Below, piece after piece: positions 52,463-63,330 of a stretch of DNA of 64,000 nt. Made by a program: the position numbers and the translations under genes. The DNA is taken from NCBI GenBank assembly GCA_023101885.1, contig JALPQD010000826.1, positions 62,001 through 126,000 of the forward strand. The letters run 5' to 3'. How positions within the stretch are numbered: the first letter of the stretch is position 1; the number at the start of each line of letters is the position of its first letter. Below the pieces are notes generated by a model. That model had not been told where the DNA came from, ran no database searches, and was given only the letters and a program-made list of their open reading frames with translations. Source of the DNA: Typhlomys cinereus (lineage: Eukaryota > Chordata > Mammalia > Rodentia > Platacanthomyidae).

Positions 52463-54584
52463 AAATGTCAGAAAAAAAGTATGATTTTCGCCTGAATACA
52501 AAAGTTACAGTTTAGGAACTTGTCTAGGATTCTTATCCCTAAGAAGTGTAATGTCAACATGTGACTGAATCCTCCGCACTTCGTTCACTCTTTTGTAAAA
52601 TCATGGCCTGCGTGAACATATTATGTGTGAATGTCGCAAAACGAGGATGATCTTCTCCTGAACACAAAGCGTAACACTACAGAATCTTCTGTAGGATACT
52701 TATTTCTGAGATGTGCACCTCCAACATTTGACTCTCAGTCCTCCTCACTTGGTTCACTCTTGTGGAAAATCAAGGCCTGCGTGAACATATTCCATGACAA
52801 CGTCACAAAACCAGTGTGCATTTCTCCAGAACATAAAAAGTTACAACATATGAACATCTACAGGATTCTTATCACTGAGAACAGAAAGTGAAACATGTGA
52901 ATTTGACGTGTCCTCACTTGGTCACTATTTACAAACTCATTACAAGCCTGAATATAGTTGGTAGAATCAGCACAAAACTCATGTTGTTTTCTCCAGAATA
53001 CAAAGTGTTACAGTCTAGAAACCTGTGTAGGATACTTATCCGAAAGAAGTGCCCATGCTGCACATGACTTCCCAAAGAAGTGCACATGCTATATATGACT
53101 GTGAGTCCTGTTCACTTGGTTCACTGTTTTCGAAGGGAACGACATGCATGAACATGTTTCATGGAAACGTCGTAAAACAAGTGTGATTTCCTCCTGAACA
53201 CAAAAAGTTGCAATATAGAAACTTCTGTACGATACTTCTCCTAAAGAAGCACACTTGCAACATTTAACTCTGAGTCCTCCACACTTGGTTTTCTATTTTG
53301 TGAAATCATGGCCTGTGTGAACATGTGCCATTCCAATGTCAGAAAACAAGTATGATTTTTGCCTGAACACTAAAGTTAGAGTTTAGGAACTCCTCTAGGA
53401 TACTTATCCCTAAGAAGTGAAATGACAACATTTGACTCTGAATCTTCTGCCGTTGGTTCACTATTTTGGAAAATCATGGCCTGCGTGAACATGTTATGTG
53501 CGAATGTCGCAAAACGAGGATGATATACTCCTGAACACAACGCGTAACACTACAGAATTTTCTGTAGGATACTTATACCTAAGGAGTGCACCTCCAACAT
53601 TTGACTCTCAGTCCTCCTCACTTGGTTCACTCTTTTGGAAAATAACGGCCTGCGTGAACATATTCCATGAAAACGTCACAAAACCAGTGTGAATTTCTCC
53701 TGAACATAAAAAGTTACAACGTATGAACATCTACAGGATTCTTATCACTGAGAAGAGAAAGTGAAACATGTGAATTGGTTGCGTCCTCAATTGGTCACTA
53801 TTTTCAAGCTCATTACAAGCCTGAACATAGTTGGTAGAATCAGCACAAAACTAATATTGTTTTCTCCAGAATACAAAGTTTTACAGTCTAGAAACCTGTG
53901 TAGGATACTTATCCAAAAGAAGTGCACATGCTGCACATGACTTCCCAAAGAAGTTCACATGCTACATATGACTGTGAGTCTTCTTCACTTGGTTTACTAT
54001 TTTCGAAGGGAAGGACATGCATGAACATATTTCATGGAAACATCTTAAAACAAGTGTGATTTCCTCCTGAACACAAAGAGTTGCAATACAGAAACTTCTG
54101 TACGGTACTTCTCCTAAAGAAGCGCACTTGCAACATTTAACTCTGAGTCCTCCGCACTTGGTTCTCTATTTTGTGAAATCATGGCCTGTGTGAACATGTG
54201 CCATTCCAATGTCAGAAAACAAGTATGATTTTTGCCTGAACACAAAAGTTACCGTTTAGGAACTTCTCTAGGATTCTTATACCTAGGAATTGAAATGCCC
54301 ACATTTGACTCTGAATGCTCCGCACTTGGTTCACTCTTTTGGAAAATCATGGCCTGCCTGAATATGTTATGTGCGTATGTCGCAAAACGAGGATGATCTT
54401 CTCCTGAACACAAAGCGTAACACTATAGAATCTTCTGTAGGTTACTTATCCCTGAGAAGTGCACCTCCAATATTTGACTCTCAGTCCTCCTCACTTGGTA
54501 CACTCTTTTGGAAAATGAAGGCCTGCGTGAACATATTCCATGAAAACGTCACAAAACCAGTGTGAATTTCTCCGGAACATAAAA

Positions 54585-57500
54585 AGGTACAACGTATGAA
54601 CATCTACAGGATTCTTATCATTGAGAAGACAAAGTGAAACATGTGAATTGGACGCGTCCTGACGTGGTCACTATTTTCAAGCTTATTTCAAGCCTGAATA
54701 TCGTTGGTAGAATCAGCACAAAACAAATGTTGTTTTCTCCAGAATACAAAGTTTTACAGTCTAGAATCCTGTGTAGGATACTTATCCCAAAGAAGTGCAC
54801 ATGCTGTGTAGGATACATATCCCAAAGAAGTGCACATGCTACATATATGACTGTGAGTCCTCTTCACTTGGTTCACTATTTTGGAAGGGAACAACATGCA
54901 TGAACATGTTTCATGGAAACGTCGTAAATCAAGTTTGATTTCCTCCTGAACGCAAAGAGTTACATTATAGAAACTTCTGTACGATACTTCTCCTAAAGAA
55001 GTGCATTTGCCATATTTAACTCAGAGTACTCCTCACTTGCTTCACTATTTTGTAAAATCATGGCCTGTGTGAATATGTGCCATTCAAATGTCACAAAACA
55101 TGTATGATTTTCGCCTGAACACAATTGTTACAGTATAGGAACTTCTCGAGGATTCTTATCACTAAGAAGTGAAATTCCAACATTTAACTCTGAATCCTCC
55201 ACACTTGGTTCATTCTTTTGGAAAATCATGGCCTGCTTGAACATGTTATATATGAATGTCGCAAAAGAAGTATGATCTTCTCCTGAACACAAAGTGTAAC
55301 ACTATAGAATCTTCTGAATGATACTTATCCCTGAGAAGTGCACCTCCAACATTTGACTTTCAGTCCTCTTCACTTGGATGACTCTTTTGGAAAAATCAAG
55401 GCCTGCGTGTACATATTCTATGAAAACGTCACAAAACCAGTGTGAATTTCTCTGGAGCATAAAAATGTACAACGTACGAACATCTATAGGATTCTTATCA
55501 TTGAGAAGACAAAGTGAAACATGTGAATTTGACGCGTCCTGACGTGGTCACTATTTTCAAGCTCATTACAAGCCTGAATATCGTTGGTAGAATCAGCACA
55601 AAACAAATGTTGTTTTCTCCAGAATACAAAGTTTTACAGTCTAGAAATCTGTGTAGGATACTTATCCCAAAGAAGTGCACATGCTACAATACGACAGTGA
55701 GTCCTCTTCACTTGGTTCACTATTTTGGAAGGGAACGACATGCATGAACATGTTTCATGGAAACGTCGTAAACCAAGTGTGATTTCCTCCTGAACACAAA
55801 GAGTTACAATATAGAAACTTCTGTACAATACTTCTCCTAAAGAAGTGCATTTGCCACATTTAACTCAGAGTCCTCTGTGTGAACATGTGCCATTCAAATT
55901 TCACAAAACAAGTATGATTTTCACCTGAACACAATTGTTACAGTATAGGAACTTCTCTAGGATCCTTATCACTAAGAAGTGAAATTGGAACATTTGACTC
56001 TGAATCCTCTGCACTTGGTTCACTCTTTTGGAAAATCATGGCCTGCTTGAACATGTTATATGCGAATGTCGTAAAATAAGTATTATCTTCTCCTGAACAC
56101 AAAGTGTAACACTATAGAATCTTTTGTAGGATACTTATCCCTGAGATGTGCACCTTCAACATTTGACTCTCAGTCCTCCTCACTTGGTTCACTCTTTTGG
56201 AAAATCAAGGCCTGCGTGAACATATTCCATGAAAACGTCACAGTTACAACGTATGAACATCTACAGGATTCTTATCACTGAGAAGAGAAAGTGAAACATG
56301 TGAATTTGACGCGTCCTCACTTGGTCACTATTTTCAAGCTCATTAGAAGCCTGAATATAGTTGGTAGAATCAGCACAAAACAAATGTTGTTTTCTCCAGA
56401 ATACAAAGTTTTACAGTCTAGAAATCTGTGTAGGATACTTATCCCAAAGAAGTGCACATGCTACAATATGACTGTGAGTCCTCTTCACTTGGTTCACTAT
56501 TTTGGAAGGGAACGACATGCATGAACATGTTTCATGGAAACGTCGTAAACCAAGTGTGATTTCCTCTTGAACACAAAGAGTTACAATATAGAAACTTCTG
56601 TACAATACTTCTTCTAAAGAAGTGCATTTGCCACATTTAACTCAGAGTCCTCCTCACTTGGTTCACTATTTTGTAAAATCATGGCCTGAGTGAACATGTG
56701 CCATTCAAATGTCCCAAAACAAGTATGATTTTCGCCTGAACACAATTGTTACAGTATAGGAACTTCTCTAGGATCCTTATCACTAAGAAGTGAAATTCCA
56801 ACATTTGACTCTGAATCCTCCGCACTTGGTTCAATCTTTTGGAAAATCATGGCCTGCGTGAACATGTTTTGTGCGAATGTTGCAAAACAATTATGATGTT
56901 CTCCTGAAAACAAAGTGTAACCCTATAGAATTTCTATAGGATACTTATCCCTAAGAAGTGCACCTCCAGCATTTGAATCTCAGTCCTCCTCACTTGGTTC
57001 ACTACTATGGAAAATCAGGCCGGCGTGAACATATTCCATGAAAAAGTCACAAAACCAGTGTGAATTTCTCTTGAACATAAAAAGTTACAACCTATGAACA
57101 TCTACAGGATTCTTATCACGGAGAAGAGAAAGTGAAACATGTGAATTTGACGCGCCCTCACGTGGTCACTATTTTTATTACAAGCCTGAATATCTTTGAT
57201 AGAATCAGCACAACCAAATGTTGTTTTCTACAGAATACAAAGTTTTACAGTCTAGAAACCTGTGCAGAAAACTTATCCCAAAAATGTGCACATGCTACAT
57301 ATGACTTACCAAAGAAGTGCACATGTTACATATATGACTGTGAGTCCTCTTCACTTGGTTCACTATTTTGGAAGGGAACGACATGCATGAACATATTTCA
57401 CGGAAACGTCGTAAACCAAGTGTGATTTCCTCCTGAACACAAAGAGTTACAATATAGAAACTTCTGTTCGATACTTCTCCTAAAGAAGTGCATTTGCCAA

Positions 57501-57918
57501 ATTTAACTCAGAGTCCTCCTCACTTGGTTCACTATTTTGTAAAATCATGGCCTGTGTGAACATGTGCCATTCAAATTTCACAAAACAAGTATGATTTTCA
57601 CCTGAACACAATTGTTACAGTATAGGAACTTCTCTAGGATCCTTATCACTAAGAAGTGAAATTGGAACATTTGACTCTGAATCCTCCGCACTTGGTTCAC
57701 TCTTTTGGAAAATTATGGCCTGCTTGAACATGTTATATGCGAATGTCGTAAAATAAGTATTATCTTCTCCTGAACACAAAGAGTAACACTATAGAATCTT
57801 TTGTAGGATACTTATCCCTGAGATGTGCACCTCCAACATTTGACTCTCAGTCCTCCTCACTTGGTTCACTCTTTTGGAAAATCAAGGCCTGCGTGAACAA
57901 ATTCCATGAAAACGTCAC
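54585..57918 (+). repeat. Class 2 satellite block (fourth), with shortened units
   Basis: Class 2 from B of the 54394 unit (AAAAAGGTACAACG, CCTGACGTGG). Units 55273 (810 bp), 56083 (811 bp), 56894 (866 bp) and the A subunit of 57760. Shortening comes from single C-internal copies (55273, 56083), a 34-bp deletion in D at 55,875/55,876 and a 32-bp deletion at the A/B border (56,242 and 57,919). Unit 56083 has class 1-like B. No gene is visible. Confidence 0.82.
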
Positions 57919-58432
57919 AGTTACAACGTATGAACATCTACAGGATTCTTATCACTGAGAAGAGAAAGTGAAACATGTGAATTTGACGCGTCCTCACTTG
58001 GTCACTATTTTCAAGCTCATTAAAAGCCTGAACATAGTTGGTAGAATCAGCACAAAACAAATGTTGTTTTCTCCAGGTTACAAACTTTTAGTGTCTAGAA
58101 ACCTGTGTAGGATACTTATCTGAAAGAAGTGCACATGTTGCACATGACTTTCCAAAGAAGTGCACATGCTACATATGACGGTGAGTCCTCTTCAATTGGT
58201 TCACTGTTTACGAAGGGAACGACTAGTATGAACTTGTTTCTTGGAAACGGCGTAAAACAAGTGTGATTTCCTCTTCAACACAAAGAATTACAATATAGAA
58301 ACTTCTGTACGATACTTCTCCTAAAGAAGCGCACTCGCAACATTTAACTCTGAGTCCTCCGCACTTGGTTCTCTATTTTGTGAAATCATGGCCTGTGTGA
58401 ACATGTGCCATTCCAATGTCAGAAAACAACTA

Positions 58433-58601
58433 TGATTTTCGCCTGAACACAAAAGTTACAGTTTAGGAACTTCTCTAGGATACTTATCCCTGAGAAGTGC
58501 ACATCTAACTATTTGATTCTCAGTCCTCTTCACTTGGTTCACTGTTTTGGAAAATCAAGGCCTGTGTGAACATATTAGATGAAAACGTCACAAAACCAGC
58601 G
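58433..58601 (+). repeat. E/A hybrid subunit (one subunit lost), copy 1
   Basis: The subunit begins as E (TGATTTTCGCCTGAACACAA) and after GGATACTTATCCCTGAGAAG continues as A (GTGCACATCTAACTATTTG), then goes into B. Total length stays 169 bp, so one subunit (E 3' part plus A 5' part) was removed by an in-register crossover in the motif shared by E and A. The unit therefore has four subunits. Confidence 0.88.
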
Positions 58602-59814
58602 TGAATTTCTCCGGAACATAAAAAGTTACAACGTATGAACATCTGCAGGATTCTTATCACTGAGAAGAGAAAGTGAAACATGTGAATTTGACGCGTCCTC
58701 ACTTAGTCACTATTTTCAAGCTCATTAGAAGCCTGAATATAGTTGGTAGAATCAGCACAAAACAAATGTTGTTTTCTCCAGAATACAAAGTGTTACAGTC
58801 TAGAAAACTGTGTAGGATACTTATCCGAAATAAGTGCATATGCTGCACATGACTTCCCAAAGAAGTGCACATGCTACATATGACTGTGAGTCCTCTTCAC
58901 TTGGTTCACTGTTTTCGAAGGGAATGACAAGCATGAACATGTTTCATGGAAACGGCGTAAAACAAGTGTGATTTCCTCCTGAACACAAAGAGTTACAATA
59001 CAGAACCTTCTGTACGATACTTCTCCTAAAGAAGTGCACTTGCAACATTTAACTCTGAGTCCTCCGCACGTGGTTCTCTATTTTGTGAAATCATGGCCTG
59101 TGTGAACATGTGCCATTCCAATGTCAGAAAACAAGTATGATTTTCGCCTGAACACAAAAGTTACAGTTTAGGAACTTCTCTAGGATACTTATCCCTGAGA
59201 AGTGAAATGCCATCATTTGACTCTGAATCCTCCGCACTTGGTTCACTCTTTTGGAAAATCATGGCGTGCGTGAACATGTTATGTGCGAATGTCGCAAAAA
59301 GAGGATGATCTTCCCCTGAACAAAGAGTGTAACATTACAGAATCTTCTGTAGGATACGTATCCCTGAGAAGTGCACATCCAACTATTTGGTTCTCAGTCC
59401 TCCTCAATTGGTTCACTGTTTTGGAAAATCAAGGCCTGTGTGAACATATTAGATGAAAACGTCACAAAACCAGTGTGAATTTCTCCGGAACCTAAAAAGT
59501 TACAACATATGAACATTTACAGGATTCTTATCACTGAGAAGAGAAAGTGAAACATGGGAATTGGACGCGTCCTCACTTAGTCACTATTTTCAAGCTCATT
59601 ACAAGCCTGAACATAGTTGGTAGAATCAGCACAAAACAAATATTGTTTTCTCTAGAAAACAAAGAGTTACAGTCTAGAAACCTGTGTAGGATACTTATCC
59701 GAAAGAAGTGCACATGCTGCACATGACTTCCCAAAGAAGTGCACATGCTACATATGACTGTGAGTCCTCTTCACTTGGTGCACTGTTTTCGAAGGGAACG
59801 ACATGCATGAACAT

Positions 59815-59831
59815 GTTTCATGGAAACGGCG
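59815..59831 (+). promoter_or_regulatory. Degenerate CENP-B-box-like site in subunit C
   Basis: GTTTCATGGAAACGGCG matches six of the nine required positions of the CENP-B box pattern (TTCG, A, CGGG): TT, A and CGG fit; C, G and the last G do not. Units at about 24.35, 26.07, 26.94, 58.24, 58.95, 61.40 and 62.27 kb have the same GGCG variant; most others have GTCG and fit less well. Binding is not expected from sequence alone. Confidence 0.25.
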
Positions 59832-60206
59832 TAAAACAAGTGTGATTTCCTCCTGAACACAAAGAGTTACAATACAGAACCTTCTGTACGATACTTCTCC
59901 TAAAGAAGCGCACTTGCAACATTTAACTCTGAGTCCTCCGCACTTGGTTCTCTATTTTGTGAAATCATGGCCTCTGTGAACATGTGCCATTCCAATGTCA
60001 GAAAACAAGTATGGTTTTCGCCTGAACACAAAAGTTACAGTTTAGGAACTTCTCTACGATACTTATCCCTAAGAAGTGAAATGCCAACATTTGACTCTGA
60101 ATACTCCGCACATGGTTCACTCTTGGAAAATCATGGCCTGCTTGAATATGTTATATGGGAATGTCGCAAAATGAGGATGATCTTCTCCTGAACACAAAGC
60201 GTAACA

Positions 60207-60224
60207 CTACAGAATATTCTGTAG
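60207..60224. other. Subunit A dyad, perfect palindrome form
   Basis: CTACAGAATATTCTGTAG is a perfect 18-bp palindrome; the centre has changed from TC to TA. It recurs in the A subunits at 62,627 and 63,499. Confidence 0.85.
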
Positions 60225-60880
60225 GATACTTATCCCTGAGAAGTGCACCTCCAACATTTGACTCTCAGTCCTTCTCAAATGGTTCACTCTTTTGCAATAT
60301 CAAGGCCTGCGTGAACATATTCCATGAAAACGTCACAAAACCAGTGTGAATTTCTCAGGAATATAAAAATTTACAACGTATGAACATCTACAGGATTCTT
60401 ATCACTGAGAAGAGAAAGTGACACATGTGAATTGTACGCGTCCTCACTTGGTCAATTTTTTCAAGCTCATTACAAGCTTGAACATTGTTGGTAGAATCAG
60501 CACAAAAAAAATGTTGTTTTCTCCAGAATACAAACTTTTAGTGTCTAGAAACCTATGTAGGATACTTATCAGAAAGAAGTGCATATGCTGCACATGACTT
60601 CCCAAAGAAGTGCACATGCTACATATGACTGTGAGTCCTCTTCACTTGGTTCACTGTTTTCGAAGGGAACGACAAACATGAACATGTTTCATGGAAACAG
60701 CGTAAAACAAGTGTGATTTCCTCCTGAACACAGAGAGTTACTATATAGAAACTTCTGTATGATACTTCTCCTAAAGAAGCGCACTTGCAACATTTAACTC
60801 TGAGTCCTCCGCACGTGGTTCTCTACTTTGTGAAATCATGGCCTGTGTGAACATGTGCCATTCCAATGTCAGAAAACAAG

Positions 60881-63330
60881 TATGATTTTCGCCTGAACAC
60901 AAAAGTTACAGTTTAGGAACTTCTCTAGGATACTTATCCCTGAGAAGTGCACATCTAACTATTTGATTCTCAGTCCTCTTCACTTGGTTCACTGTTTTGG
61001 AAAATCAAGGCCTGTGTGAACATATTAGATGAAAACGTCACAAAACCAGCGTGAATTTCTCCGGAACATAAAAAGTTACAACGTATGAACATCTGCAGGA
61101 TTCTTATCACTGAGAAGAGAAAGTGAAACATGTGAATTTGACGCGTCCTCACTTAGTCACTATTTTCAAGCTCATTAGAAGCCTGAATATAGTTGGTAGA
61201 ATCAGCACAAAACAAATGTTGTTTTCTCCAGAATACAAAGTGTTACAGCCTAGAAAACTGGGTAGGATACTTATCCGAAATAAGTGCATATGCTGCACAT
61301 GACTTCCCAAAGAAGTGCACATGCTACATATGACTGTGAGTCCTCTTCACTTGGTTCATTGTTTTCGAAGGGAATGACAAGCATGAACATGTTTCATGGA
61401 AACGGCGTAAAACAAGTGTGATTTCCTCCTGAACACAAAGAGTTACAATACAGAACCTTCTGTACGATACTTCTCCTAAAGAAGTGCACTTGCAACATTT
61501 AACTCTGAGTCCTCCGCACGTGGTTCTCTATTTTGTGAAATCATGGCCTGTGTGAACATGTGCCATTCCAATGTCAGAAAACAAGTATGATTTTCGTCTG
61601 AACACAAAAGTTACAGTTTAGGAACTTCTCTAGGATACTTATCCCTGAGAAGTGAAATGCCATCATTTGATCTGAATCCTCCGCACTTGGTTCACTCTTT
61701 TGGAAAATCATGGCCTGCGTGAACATGTTATGTGCGAATGTCCCAAAAAGAGGATGATCTTCCCCTGAACAAAGAGTGTAACACTACAGAATCTTCTGTA
61801 GGATACGTATCCCTGAGAAGTGCACATCCAACTATTTGGTTCTCAGTCCTCCTCAATTGGTTCACTGTTTTGGAAAATCAAGGCCTGTGTGAACATATTA
61901 GATGAAAACGTCACAAAACCAGTGTGAATTTCTCCGGAACCTAAAAAGTTACAACATATGAACATTTACAGGATTCCTATCACTGAGAAGAGAAAGTGAA
62001 ACATGGGAATTGGACGCGTCCTCACTTAGTCACTATTTTCAAGCTCATTACAAGCCTGAATATAGTTGGTAGAATCAGCACAAAACAAATATTGTTTTCT
62101 CTAGAAAACAAAGAGTTACAGTCTAGAAACCTTTGTAGGATACTTATCCGAAAGAAGTGCACATGCTGCACATGACTTCCCAAAGAAGTGCACATGCTAC
62201 ATATGACTGTGAGTCCTCTTCACTTGGTGCACTGTTTTCGAAGGGAACGACATGCATGAACATGTTTCATGGAAACGGCGTAAAACAAGTGTGATTTCCT
62301 CCTGAACACAAAGAGTTACAATACAGAACCTTCTGTACGATACTTCTCCTAAAGAAGCGCACTTGCAACATTTAACTCTGAGTCCTCCGCACTTGGTTCT
62401 CTATTTTGTGAAATCATGGCCTCTGTGAACATGTGCCATTCCAATGTCAGAAAACAAGTATGGTTTTCGCCTGAACACAAAAGTTACAGTTTAGGAACTT
62501 CTCTACGATACTTATCCCTAAGAAGTGAAATGCCAACATTTGACTCTGAATACTCCGCACATGGTTCACTCTTGGAAAATCATGGCCTGCTTGAATATGT
62601 TATATGGGAATGTCGCAAAATGAGGATGATCTTCTCCTGAACACAAAGCGTAACACTACAGAATATTCTGTAGGATACTTATCCCTGAGAAGTGCACCTC
62701 CAACATTTGACTCTCAGTCCTTCTCAAATGGTTCACTCTTTTGCAATATCAAGGCCTGCGTGAACATATTCCATGAAAACGTCACAAAACCAGTGTGAAT
62801 TTCTCCGGAACATAAAAAGTTACAACGTATGAACAGCTACAGGATTCTTATCACTGAGAAGAGAAAGTGACACATGTGAATTGTACGCGTCCTCACTTGG
62901 TCAATTTTTTCAAGATCATTACAAGCCTGAACATTGTTGGTAGAATCAGCACAAAAAAAATGTTGTTTTCTCCAGAATACAAACTTTTAGTGTCTAGAAA
63001 CCTATGTAGGATACTTATCAGAAAGAAGTGCATATGCTGCACATGACTTCCCAAAGAAGTGCACATGCTACATATGACTGTGAGTCCTCTTCACTTGGAT
63101 CACTGTTTTCGAAGGGAACGACAAACATGAATATGTTTCATGGAAACAGCGTAAAACAAGTGTGATTTCCTCCTGAACACAGAGAGTTACTATATAGAAA
63201 CTTCTGTATGATACTTCTCCTAAAGAAGCGCACTTGCAACATTTAACTCTGAGTCCTCCGCACGTGGTTCTCTATTTTGTGAAATCATGGCCTGTGTGAA
63301 CATGTGCCATTCCAATGTCAGAAAACAAGT
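60881..63330 (+). repeat. 2,449-bp composite repeat, copy 2
   Basis: Partner of 58,330-60,880. It includes units 61755 and 62627. Private shared variants include TTAGATGAAAACGTCAC, CATGGGAATTGGACGCG and the CAGAATATTCTG palindrome. Confidence 0.85.
60883..61051 (+). repeat. E/A hybrid subunit, copy 2
   Basis: Identical hybrid structure 2,450 bp downstream of the first. Sharing the same breakpoint shows it was copied by tandem duplication rather than formed twice. Confidence 0.88.

Larger units (their letters stand above)
49201..54584 (+). repeat. Class 1 satellite block carrying the U1 retropseudogene
   Basis: Class 1 from B of the unit at 48,976, then units 50050, 50915, 51786, 52648, 53521 and most of A of 54394. 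A class 2 type s patch of about 37 bp is embedded at 50,309-50,345. The unit at 48,976 is 1,074 bp long; removing the 202-bp insertion and duplicate returns it to 872 bp. Confidence 0.85.
58330..60880 (+). repeat. 2,449-bp composite repeat, copy 1
   Basis: About 14 subunits (the hybrid four-subunit unit plus units 59306 and 60178) are repeated at 60,880-63,330 with only scattered differences, e.g. GTTCACTG/GTTCATTG and GTCGCAAAAAG/GTCCCAAAAAG. Left of about 58,330 and right of about 63,330 the two diverge. Confidence 0.85.
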
